From: Viridilinea sp964592425
GTDB taxonomy: Bacteria > Chloroflexota > Chloroflexia > Chloroflexales > Chloroflexaceae
Reading direction: 5' to 3'
Length of the DNA: 64,000 nucleotides
Assembly: GCA_964592425.1 (NCBI GenBank)
Contig: CAZQCG010000011.1
Location: 1-64,000 of the forward strand
Shown here: positions 8,951 to 18,542 of the stretch, piece after piece
How the letters are laid out: every line of letters starts with the position of its first letter
How positions within the stretch are numbered: position 1 is the first letter of the stretch
Notes under the pieces: generated by a model
What the model was told of the DNA's origin: nothing
Seen by the model: only the letters and a program-made list of their open reading frames with translations
Database searches by the model: none
Made by a program: the position numbers and the translations under genes

Positions 8951-9658
8951 ATGATCTGGACTATCTCCGACCTCCACCTCTCCCACGCTCAGCCGAAGCC
9001 GATGGATATCTTCGGATCGCAGTGGAGAGATCACCCGCAGCGCATTGCCGCAGCCTGGCGTAGCCGTGTCGCCCCCGAAGATGCTGTCCTAATCGCGGGA
9101 GACATCTCCTGGGCGATGCGAATCAGTGAGGCCCTGGTCGATCTGCGCTGGGTTGACGAACTACCTGGGCGTAAGGTGATCATTCGCGGTAACCACGACT
9201 ACTGGTGTCCACGCCAGGTCGGGCCGCTGCGTCGGCACATGCCGCCCAGCATTCACCTGCTTGGCGGTGATGCCTATGACCTTGGCGCAGCCGTGGTTTG
9301 TGGCACACGGGGCTGGATTACCCCTGAGACGCCCGGCTATGTGCCAGCCACCGACACCTCGATCTACCAGCGCGAATTGAAACTGCTCGACCGGGCCTTA
9401 GCCCACGCGCAGACTCTTGCCGAGGGTACACGCCCGATCGTCGTGATGATCCATTACCCGCCCTTCGTCAACCAGCAGCCCACCGAATTTGCCCACCGCA
9501 TTGCGGCCGCTGGCGTGCGCGCCTGCATCTACGGTCACCTCCATCGCCGCCAGGATCACGCCAACGCAGTCAACCGCGTCATCGACGGTGTTGCCTACCA
9601 ACTCACCTCCGCCGACTTCCTCGACTTCGGCCCGGTAGGCGTGCGCGGCCTTGGGTGA
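8951..9658 (+). CDS. Calcineurin-like metallophosphoesterase
   Basis: 235 aa from the ATG at 8951. Upstream in-frame starts would place 20 unrelated residues, encoded by the leader hairpins, ahead of the catalytic strand. The dimetal site is complete: D7-x-H9 (SDLHLSH), G50-D51 (AGDISW), G80-N-H-D83 (RGNHDYW), and a late GHLH motif. This matches the family of predicted phosphohydrolases seen in COG1768. Such enzymes hydrolyse phosphoesters in the cytoplasm; the natural substrate is generally unknown. It stands alone between the divergent glycosyltransferase block and gyrA, which has its own promoter. Confidence 0.8.
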   Translation: MIWTISDLHLSHAQPKPMDIFGSQWRDHPQRIAAAWRSRVAPEDAVLIAGDISWAMRISEALVDLRWVDELPGRKVIIRGNHDYWCPRQVGPLRRHMPPSIHLLGGDAYDLGAAVVCGTRGWITPETPGYVPATDTSIYQRELKLLDRALAHAQTLAEGTRPIVVMIHYPPFVNQQPTEFAHRIAAAGVRACIYGHLHRRQDHANAVNRVIDGVAYQLTSADFLDFGPVGVRGLG

Positions 9659-9691
9659 CAGCGCAGACAGCACATCAGTACCACTATTTAC

Positions 9692-9720
9692 TGGACAAAC
9701 CAGCCCGCCTCGGGTATAAT
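9692..9720 (+). promoter_or_regulatory. Near-consensus housekeeping promoter of gyrA
   Basis: TGGACA (9692-9697), a 17-bp spacer, then TATAAT (9715-9720). Eleven of twelve bases match the sigma-70/sigma-A consensus. The expected transcript start is near 9727, giving a ~35-base leader. Confidence 0.8.
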
Positions 9721-9761
9721 ACAGGCGGCATATAACGCATTCCAAAGCGGTGGAGTACCCC

Positions 9762-12227
<2,466 letters not shown>

Positions 12228-12303
12228 GCTGAAACTACTACTCCGTCCGAGCCACTTTGACCGATCAAGCCAGGTGCAGCCCCGGTCGGGCCACGCGTAA
12301 AAG

Positions 12304-12333
12304 GGTCGGGGCACAACCCGCTGCGCCCCGACC
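12304..12333. terminator. 9-bp hairpin between convergent gyrA and response-regulator genes
   Basis: GGTCGGGGC (12304-12312) and GCCCCGACC (12325-12333) pair perfectly around a 12-base loop. It lies between two converging stop codons and could serve both strands. It lacks a T-run. The right arm, with GCTGCGCCCC, resembles elements at 15048-15062 and 17164-17179. Confidence 0.5.
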
Positions 12334-12344
12334 TCACGTAGGAC

Positions 12345-12713
12345 TTACTGCTGGCGAGCGAAAAAAACCTGCACGCGATGCTCAAGCTCCTCAAAGTCAA
12401 AGGGCTTGGTCAGGTACTCGTTGACTCCGGCACGGAAGGCATGGCGCTCTGTCTCGGGCGTCCCGAAGGCTGTCACCATGATCACATAAACATCGGAGTT
12501 CTTCTGGCGCAGGGTGCGTACGAGGTCGATCCCACTCATACGCGGCATATTCATATCGGTGATGATCATCTCGCACGAGTCGACCGCCAGCCGTTCAAGG
12601 GCAGCCTGGCCATCTTCGGCTTCAAGTACGGTATAGCCGCTGTTTGAGAGCAGAAAGCGATAGAGTCTGCGCGTTGCCGGATCATCTTCAACAATCATCA
12701 CCGTCTGTGCCAC
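12345..12713 (-). CDS. CheY-like single-domain response regulator
   Basis: 122 aa from the GTG at 12713, which has GAGG five bases upstream; the open frame extends further, but the extra N-terminus is unlike a receiver. The protein is one receiver domain: acidic pair E9-D10, phospho-acceptor D53 (IITDMNMPRMSG), Thr in MVTAFG and the conserved Lys in YLTKPFDFEE. It has no output domain, so it must act by protein contact, as CheY or Spo0F do. It lies downstream of a STAS protein and a TPR protein on the same strand, with no histidine kinase adjacent. Confidence 0.85.
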   Translation of the reverse strand: MAQTVMIVEDDPATRRLYRFLLSNSGYTVLEAEDGQAALERLAVDSCEMIITDMNMPRMSGIDLVRTLRQKNSDVYVIMVTAFGTPETERHAFRAGVNEYLTKPFDFEELEHRVQVFFARQQ

Positions 12714-12810
12714 GCCCACCTCACTTTGCGTGCTACTTCCACGCACGATTAGCGCAAACGCGTCCCATCCCGATACGGCACATGGCAAAACGTTGCGTTC
12801 CCTGACTTTA

Positions 12811-12819
12811 ACTATACCA
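12811..12819 (-). promoter_or_regulatory. Candidate extended -10 promoter for the response regulator
   Basis: The minus strand reads TGG-TATAGT, an extended -10 element, about 100 bases before the GTG at 12713. No -35 match is seen. It would allow expression separate from the upstream STAS gene. Confidence 0.35.
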
Positions 12820-12857
12820 CATCCCCCCCTTGCACCCGCATGATGAGTGCAAGAGGC

Positions 12858-13190
12858 TCAGGCTGTGCGATAGCGATCCAGATCGTGTATCTCGATCAAC
12901 GGCAGAAAGCGCTCGATTTCGGCATGTTTAAACATCCGCCGGTGGTGCGGAGGCAGGTTGAGCGCAAAGAGTTTGGCCCCATCGGCACGGGCAGCAACCG
13001 TCAGCCTGAGTAGCGCCGACATACCGTCGGAGTTGATAAAATCAACCTCGTGAAAATCGAGCACCGTGATCGGCTGAAATGGCTGACACTCGGCAGCAAT
13101 CGCGGCGGCGGCGATTGCATCAATCGCAGTGGTGGTAATCTGTAGCACCACCGCCTCGCCAAAATCCTCACGCCGAATGATGTCGTTCAT
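12858..13190 (-). CDS. STAS-domain protein (anti-sigma-factor antagonist-like)
   Basis: 110 aa, a single STAS domain. The helix-strand turn reads VDFINSDGMSALL, matching the family pattern D-x-S-x-G-x-x-x-L; S54 aligns with the serine phosphorylated in SpoIIAA and RsbV. The following residue, usually Ser or Thr, is Asp here. Proteins of this kind bind an anti-sigma kinase when dephosphorylated and so release a sigma factor, or they act in phosphorelays controlling other outputs. No anti-sigma factor or PP2C phosphatase gene is adjacent. Neighbours are the TPR protein (42 bp upstream) and the receiver protein (144 bp downstream), all on the minus strand. Confidence 0.75.
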   Translation of the reverse strand: MNDIIRREDFGEAVVLQITTTAIDAIAAAAIAAECQPFQPITVLDFHEVDFINSDGMSALLRLTVAARADGAKLFALNLPPHHRRMFKHAEIERFLPLIEIHDLDRYRTA

Positions 13191-13232
13191 ACTTTGTGCC
13201 CGTGGGTGATCAAATGGGGCTGGCGCAAAGCC

Positions 13233-14786
13233 CTAACCAGCGAGCGCCTGAATGTCTGAGGCTGGCATCGTTCCTTCCGCCCCAGCGGTGCTACTGAACG
13301 TCAACTCTTCGTAGCGCCGCAGGTAGTGCTGGCCAAGGCTGGTGCTGCCGATCTGCAGGTGGCATGCGCCCACATAATAAAGGGCCTGGATATGCTGGGG
13401 ATCATGCTCAAGCACCTGCTCGAAGAGCGGGATAGCTCGTGCCGGATCGAGTAACTCTTTGTAACAGAGACCTAGTAGAAAGCGTGCATCGTGATCGGCG
13501 GGATTGCGGGCCAACACCTGCTGCAACTCATGGGAGGCCGCCATATAACGTCCACGCTGCACAAGCAGGGTAGCCAGATCAAAGTGCAGGGCCTCATCGT
13601 CGGGGGCAAGCAGCACGGCATGGCGCCATGCCGCAGTCGCCCGACCGCTATAGCCCAAAGCGGCATAGGCTAGGCCCAGACGATAGTGGGCCTGTGGCTC
13701 ACGAGGCAACAGCTGTACGGCGCGCTTGAGCGCACGCAGCGAGGATGGGTAACGCCCCAGGCCCTGTAGCAGCTTGCCCATCTGTAGCCAGAGGTGGCCC
13801 TGATCGGGGTTGCGTCGAGCACAGGCAACCAGCAGGGCATAGGCCCGCCGATCCTCACCACGCAGATGCAAGACCGTCGCCATGCGCAAGCGCGCATCAA
13901 CATAGGCCCGATCACCAGGGGGCACAGCCGCATAGTGTACCAATGCCTCGTCAAGCTCTTGCTGGCGAGCCCGTAGGTTGCCAAGCAACACATGAGCCTG
14001 ATACTCATGGGGACGCCATTCGAGCAGAAGCCGATAGATCCGCTCGGCCTCCTCCTCGTAGTGCTGTTGCTTGAGCTTCGCACTGAACTGGTAATACCAG
14101 GCGACCACCTCGTCCTCGCTACGACTGAGCAAAGGGTTGGCCGGGTCGGCGCTGAGAGGAGGCAGATCCATATGCAGAGCCTCAGCAAAGCAGCGCTGGG
14201 CCAATTCGTGGGCCCCATGGCTCTGGTGCATCAAACCTAGGGCATAACGCGGCTCAGCGGCATCAGGGCGTGCCGTGCAAGCACTGGTGTAATGGATATA
14301 GGCCCGCCCTGCATCATCAGCCTGCTGGTAGCAGCATCCGAGGGCAAAATGGGCCTCGTAAAGCCCTGGGTTGTACTCCAGGGCCTCCTTCAAAGCGGAG
14401 ATCGCCCGCTCAAGCTGGTCGACAGCGGCGAAGGAGATGCCCAGGTTGTAGTGAGCCTCGGCCAACTGCGGATCGATCTGCACTGCTTCAAGATACTCGC
14501 GCAGGGCCTCTTCCCACTGCTCATTGACGGCAACACAGTTACCCAGGTAGAGGTGAATGATCGCCCGCTCACGTGCGAAGATCTGGGTCGCCTCCTCACC
14601 CTCGACATAGGCGCTGATCAGCGCCGCCTTGAGTTGCTCAGCTGCCTCATGGTAGGTACCCTGGAGATAGGTATGCATGCCCTGGCTAAAGGTTGCCCCC
14701 AGGCGCATCCCGACCATAAAGCGCTCACTGCTGGCAAAGGTGTCCAGATCAAGCGGCACAAAACGTAGCGGCACCTGACCCAACAT
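13233..14786 (-). CDS. Tetratricopeptide-repeat protein
   Basis: 517 aa from the ATG at 14786, preceded by GGAGG with a 5-base gap; the longer open frame to 14927 lacks such a site. A ~45-residue N-terminal segment precedes about ten TPR units, recognisable by repeats such as AHYNLGISFAAVDQLERAISALKEAL, HYRLGLAYAALGYSGRATAAW and ARFLLGLCYKELLDPARAIPLFEQVL. No signal peptide or membrane helix is seen, so it is probably a cytoplasmic scaffold. It lies upstream of a STAS protein and a receiver protein and may assemble that signalling group. Its partners are unknown. Confidence 0.75.
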   Translation of the reverse strand: MLGQVPLRFVPLDLDTFASSERFMVGMRLGATFSQGMHTYLQGTYHEAAEQLKAALISAYVEGEEATQIFARERAIIHLYLGNCVAVNEQWEEALREYLEAVQIDPQLAEAHYNLGISFAAVDQLERAISALKEALEYNPGLYEAHFALGCCYQQADDAGRAYIHYTSACTARPDAAEPRYALGLMHQSHGAHELAQRCFAEALHMDLPPLSADPANPLLSRSEDEVVAWYYQFSAKLKQQHYEEEAERIYRLLLEWRPHEYQAHVLLGNLRARQQELDEALVHYAAVPPGDRAYVDARLRMATVLHLRGEDRRAYALLVACARRNPDQGHLWLQMGKLLQGLGRYPSSLRALKRAVQLLPREPQAHYRLGLAYAALGYSGRATAAWRHAVLLAPDDEALHFDLATLLVQRGRYMAASHELQQVLARNPADHDARFLLGLCYKELLDPARAIPLFEQVLEHDPQHIQALYYVGACHLQIGSTSLGQHYLRRYEELTFSSTAGAEGTMPASDIQALAG

Positions 14787-15111
14787 AGCACCCTCCCCAC
14801 CCATGCAGAAGCTTGAAGCGACCGTGTCCGTAATGCGCCTGGCCATCAGTAGCGGTGGTACAGGTTCAACCCTGCGTAGCATACCGCACCGCTGTAACCA
14901 GGGCGTACACTGCCACGATGCGGCCAATCACAGCTTGCCAAGCCGCACGAGCCGCAGTATCATCACTAGGGCCGACGCACCGTGCGCTACTGGCCCTAAA
15001 TGGAACCACCATAGTCTATCGGAGCGGACAGGAGGAGCACCACGCGCTGCGCCCCTACCCATACCGAAAGATAGATATGGCCCTCTCTCGTGATGAAAAG
15101 GCAGGCGTACA
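14787..15111. other. Divergent intergenic region between TPR gene and inositol-phosphate synthase
   Basis: 325 bases separate two divergent starts. I found no convincing -35/-10 pair on either strand. TAGGGCC (14967-14973) and GGCCCTA (14992-14998) form a stem, with a smaller GCAC/GTGC stem inside, in the leader of the plus-strand gene. At 15048-15062 the sequence GCTGCGCCCCTAC copies the right half of the inverted repeat at 17144-17179, without its left half. Confidence 0.5.
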
Positions 15112-16197
15112 GTGAGTAAGAAGATCCGTGTAGCGATCATTGGGGTGGGCAATTGTGCCTCGTCACTCGTCCAGGGCGTCCATTACTACCGCGAGGCTGC
15201 ACCAGATCAGAGCATCCCCGGCCTGATGCATGTCAACCTCGGCGGGTATCACATTAGCGATATTGAGTTTTCGGCTGCCTTTGATATCGCCGACACCAAA
15301 GTCGGCAAAGATCTCGCTGAGGCGATTTTTGCCGAGCCAAACAATACCTATAAGTTCACGGCTGTCCCCCTGCTTGGTGTGCCGGTCGCCCGCGGGATGA
15401 CCCACGATGGCCTTGGCAAGTACCTGAGCACAGTCATTCGCAAGGCCCCCGGCCCCACTGACGATATCGTTGGTATCCTGAAAGCGACCCACACCGATGT
15501 GGTGATCTCTTACCTGCCGGTGGGCAGTGAGATGGCGACCAAGTGGTATGTCGAACAGATTCTTGAGGCTGGCTGTGCCTTTATCAACTGTGTGCCGGTC
15601 TTTATTGCCAGCCAGGCCTACTGGCGCAAGCGCTTCGAGGAGCGTGGCCTGCCAATGATCGGCGACGATATTAAGAGCCAGGTTGGCGCAACGATCACCC
15701 ACCGCGTGCTCACCACCCTCTTCCAGGAGCGCGGCGTGCGCCTTGACCGCACCTACCAGCTCAACTTCGGCGGCAATACCGATTTTCTCAATATGCTTGA
15801 GCGCGAACGCCTCGAGAGTAAGAAGATCAGTAAGACCAACGCTGTTACCAGCCAGCTTGACTATCAGCTGCCCGATGAGGCCGTACATGTCGGCCCGAGC
15901 GATTATGTGCCCTGGCTTGGCGACCGCAAGTGGGCCTATATTCGTATGGAAGGAACAACCTTCGGTGATGTGCCGCTCAATGTTGAGCTCAAGCTAGAGG
16001 TCTGGGACTCGCCCAACTCGGCGGGAGTGGTGATCGATGCCATTCGCTGCGCCAAGCTAGCGCTCGACCGTGGCATCGCCGGGGCACTCTACGCGCCAAG
16101 CAGCTACTTTATGAAGACGCCACCCCAGCAGTACACCGACTACGAGGCCCGCGCCTTCACCGAACGCTTCATTGCCGGTGAAGCCACACCAGAGTAG
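15112..16197 (+). CDS. ino1: Inositol-3-phosphate synthase
   Basis: 361 aa, GTG start. It matches the short bacterial (actinobacterial-type) myo-inositol-1-phosphate synthase, which isomerises glucose-6-phosphate to inositol-3-phosphate with bound NAD. The N-terminal Rossmann motif is VAIIGVGNCASSLVQG; other family landmarks are HTDVVISYLPVGSE, INCVPVFIAS, GDDIKSQVGATITHR, QLNFGGNTDFLNM and SKKISKTNAV. Inositol made here could serve phospholipids or compatible solutes; no downstream pathway gene adjoins it. It is probably a single-gene unit, since a 214-base gap follows. Confidence 0.9.
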   Translation: MSKKIRVAIIGVGNCASSLVQGVHYYREAAPDQSIPGLMHVNLGGYHISDIEFSAAFDIADTKVGKDLAEAIFAEPNNTYKFTAVPLLGVPVARGMTHDGLGKYLSTVIRKAPGPTDDIVGILKATHTDVVISYLPVGSEMATKWYVEQILEAGCAFINCVPVFIASQAYWRKRFEERGLPMIGDDIKSQVGATITHRVLTTLFQERGVRLDRTYQLNFGGNTDFLNMLERERLESKKISKTNAVTSQLDYQLPDEAVHVGPSDYVPWLGDRKWAYIRMEGTTFGDVPLNVELKLEVWDSPNSAGVVIDAIRCAKLALDRGIAGALYAPSSYFMKTPPQQYTDYEARAFTERFIAGEATPE

Positions 16198-16411
16198 GTA
16201 TATGACGCCTCTATGCTGAAGCTCCGCTGGACAGCGACTCTACCTCATAGCTGGTATTCCCAGGGCCTGGCCGGCAAGCCACAAACCAGTGCGACGATCT
16301 ATACGTTTGCTATCGGGCACCTCGCCTATATCATCCCCGAAGGTGCCCACAGCTTCTCCGAATTCCGTACGACCTTAATCCAGAAGCGGCAAGCAAATAT
16401 GGTGGAAGCCG

Positions 16412-17128
16412 ATGCAGACTGACCCGATCGCCGAGGCCGATGCGCTGATCGCCCATGGGCGGGCCCTGATCGAGCAGGACGACCTGCCCCAGGCAACCAA
16501 CCTGCTCAATCAGGCGGTGCGCCGCTACTGGGCGGCAGGCGCGCATTATGCCGCTGCCGCCCAGATCGGCAACTATGGCTGGGCTTTGCGCCGCAAAGAG
16601 CGCCCTGATCTGGCCCGACCCTACCTGCAGGAGGCGGCCCGCCTCTTTGGGCAACTCGGCCTGGCCGAGATGGCCGAGCGCCACCGGCTGGCCGCCGAAG
16701 AGGGCCAGAGTCTGCTCACACCAGAGCTGTTGACCGGGCTACCACCGGCAATCCGCGGCGCACTCGAACGCAATGACGGGGCTGGCCTACAGTTCGCCCT
16801 TGATGCACTGCCCGTCGCCGAGCGTGAACTGGTGCTCAACCGCCTGGTCACAGCCGGGGTAATCAGCCTGGGTGACGACGACGAGGGCCGGGGCGAGGCA
16901 ACCCAGCAGTTCGAACCGCTGCTGGCCGACATTGCCGCTATCGCCCGTGGTGAGGAGGGCGACCAGGCGGCCATTGAGCAGACCCTGGTCGATCTGGAAC
17001 GCAAAGGGTGGTGTCTACGCGAGGCCGTGACGCAAATCTGGCAGGGTGAACGGGATAGCGCCACCCTTACCCACAACCTTGATGCGTTGGATCGGGCCTT
17101 GGTCGAACGCATCCTGGGCCTGGTTTGA
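16412..17128 (+). CDS. Hypothetical protein with N-terminal TPR-like helices
   Basis: 238 aa, ATG preceded by GGTGG at a 6-base gap. Residues ~5-95 look like two or three TPR-type helical pairs (ALIEQDDLPQATNLLNQAVRRYW, AAQIGNYGWALRRKERPDLARPYLQEAARLF). The C-terminal half is acidic and helical, with no recognised motif. No signal peptide or membrane segment. I do not recognise the family beyond the repeat character. A short overlapping frame starting at 16213 was not accepted as a gene. Confidence 0.55.
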   Translation: MQTDPIAEADALIAHGRALIEQDDLPQATNLLNQAVRRYWAAGAHYAAAAQIGNYGWALRRKERPDLARPYLQEAARLFGQLGLAEMAERHRLAAEEGQSLLTPELLTGLPPAIRGALERNDGAGLQFALDALPVAERELVLNRLVTAGVISLGDDDEGRGEATQQFEPLLADIAAIARGEEGDQAAIEQTLVDLERKGWCLREAVTQIWQGERDSATLTHNLDALDRALVERILGLV

Positions 17129-17143
17129 AGGCAAAGAACCCAT

Positions 17144-17179
17144 GTAGGGGCGCAGCAGCGGACGCTGCTGCGCCCCTAC
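17144..17179. repeat. Perfect 16-bp inverted repeat
   Basis: GTAGGGGCGCAGCAGC (17144-17159) and GCTGCTGCGCCCCTAC (17164-17179) are exact complements around the loop GGAC. It starts 15 bases after the stop of the gene at 16412-17128 and may terminate it, although no T-run follows. Partial relatives of the right arm occur at 12321-12330 and 15048-15062, suggesting a dispersed palindromic element. Confidence 0.75.
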
Positions 17180-17182
17180 GGG

Positions 17183-17324
17183 CCGCCCTGACACCCCTCG
17201 CGGGGCACCATCCCATCGGGCCCCGCCCTGACACCCCTCGCGAGGCACCATCCCATCGGGCCCCGCCCTGACACCCCTCGCGGGGCACCATCCCATCGGG
17301 CCGCCCTGACACCCCTCGCGGGGT
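17183..17324. repeat. Tandem repeat of a 40-bp unit, about 3.6 copies
   Basis: The phrase CCGCCCTGACACCCCTCGC recurs at 17183, 17223, 17263 and 17301, giving spacings of 40, 40 and 38 bases. Copies are almost identical; copy 2 has CGAGG where the others have CGGGG. Each unit contains the small palindrome CCCCTCGCGGGG. It sits between convergent genes and does not appear to encode protein. Confidence 0.85.
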
Positions 17325-17368
17325 GCTGACGCTATGGGCGTTCGGGCGACCCTACGCGGGGCGGGATA

Positions 17369-18262
17369 TCACGATGCCGCGAAGGCATCCTCCTGCGTAA
17401 AGAAGCTACGCAGGGCCTCATAGGTCGTATTGGGGGCCTCTTCGGCCAGGAAATGGCCACAGGGCAACGGCCAGCCATGCACCTCTGCGGCCCACTCGCT
17501 CCAGATCGCCAGCAGGTCGTAGTTGCGCCCGACAAAGCCCTTATCGCCCCAGAGCACCAGCAAAGGGCAGGCCAGCTTGCGCCCACGATCCTCGCCATCA
17601 TGCACCAGGTCGATCCCCGCAGCGGCCCGATAATCCTCGCAGCTGGCGTGAATCACCGCCGGATCACTAAAGCAGCGTACATACTCATCCACTGCCTCGG
17701 GGCTGAAGGCACTCTCATCGGCACCCCACTGGGCCAGCTTGCGACGCACCCAGTAGGCCGGGTCGCTGCCGATCAGGTGCTCGGGCAGGTCGTAGGACTG
17801 GCTGAGAAAGAACCAGTGGTAGTAGGCTTCACCAAAGGCGCGGTCAGCACTGGCGAACATCGTATAGGTCGGCACAATATCAAGCACGGCCGCCCGTTCA
17901 ACCCGTTCGGGGTAATCGAGGCAGAGTCGATGTACGACCCGCGCACCACGATCATGCCCAGCAACCATAAAGCGCTCATAACCCAGACTTGTCATCACCT
18001 CGGCCATATCGCGAGCCATGGCCTGCTTGCTATAGCTACTATGATCAGGCACACTTGCTGGCCTGCTACTATCGCCATAGCCGCGCAGGTCGGCGGCGAT
18101 CACCGTAAAATGGCTCATCAGGCGCGGTGCGACCTTATGCCACATCACATGGGTCTGGGGATAGCCGTGCAGCAACAGCAGCGGCGGCCCCTCGCCCCCA
18201 CGCACCGCAAAGATCTCTGCGCCATCGGTGGTGATCCGCAATTGCTCGAAGCCGGTAAACAT
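17369..18262 (-). CDS. Alpha/beta hydrolase, haloacetate (fluoroacetate) dehalogenase type
   Basis: 297 aa from the ATG at 18262, which has AGGAGG seven bases upstream. The fold and active site match fluoroacetate dehalogenases closely: nucleophile D104 with R105 and R108 (GHDRGARV), acid D128 (LDIVPTY), base H270 (PCGHF), and the halide pocket H149, W150 and Y211 (YYHW, EDYRA). Those enzymes hydrolyse haloacetates to glycolate through an Asp-ester intermediate. The Arg pair that binds the carboxylate is kept, so a short 2-haloacid substrate is plausible, though not proven. Epoxide hydrolase is the main alternative and would lack the halide trio. Cytoplasmic, monocistronic. Confidence 0.75.
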   Translation of the reverse strand: MFTGFEQLRITTDGAEIFAVRGGEGPPLLLLHGYPQTHVMWHKVAPRLMSHFTVIAADLRGYGDSSRPASVPDHSSYSKQAMARDMAEVMTSLGYERFMVAGHDRGARVVHRLCLDYPERVERAAVLDIVPTYTMFASADRAFGEAYYHWFFLSQSYDLPEHLIGSDPAYWVRRKLAQWGADESAFSPEAVDEYVRCFSDPAVIHASCEDYRAAAGIDLVHDGEDRGRKLACPLLVLWGDKGFVGRNYDLLAIWSEWAAEVHGWPLPCGHFLAEEAPNTTYEALRSFFTQEDAFAAS

Positions 18263-18339
18263 TATGATTCCTCCTACCAGACTGCTGAGACGAGGTATCA
18301 GTTCGAACGCATTGAGCATGTAAAGCATCCCAGAGCCAT

Positions 18340-18348
18340 GTTATACCA
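18340..18348 (-). promoter_or_regulatory. Extended -10 promoter for the dehalogenase-like gene
   Basis: The minus strand reads TGG-TATAAC, an extended -10 box, about 75 bases before the ATG at 18262. The same ATGGTATAAC stands before the PAP2-like gene at 52404-52413. A weak -35 (TTTTCG) lies 17 bases upstream. Confidence 0.45.
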
Positions 18349-18487
18349 TAACTGGTCTGGGACGAAAATCTTCCTGCTCCTTGCGCCCCGCCTCCTACAC
18401 TCCACAACTCCACACACTCACGCGGTTGAGATGAGGCCTACAAGCAATACCTTAGCTATGAACCTTGGCTTACCACCCATCAATGGC

Positions 18488-18516
18488 TTGCGTGGGAGGG
18501 ATCGGCGGCGTATAAT
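18488..18516 (+). promoter_or_regulatory. Probable promoter of the XdhC-family gene
   Basis: TATAAT (18511-18516) lies 17 bases after TTGCGT (18488-18493). The ATG is at 18543 with GAGAGG just upstream. Confidence 0.55.
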
Positions 18517-18542
18517 CCGATCCATTCAGCGAGAGGAAACCT

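Noticed and set aside
16213..16422. 69-aa open frame after inositol-phosphate synthase
   Set aside because: No ribosome site, low-complexity composition, overlaps the start of the better-supported gene at 16412.
17183..17324. CRISPR array
   Set aside because: Units follow each other with no unique spacers and no cas genes are near; it is a plain tandem repeat.
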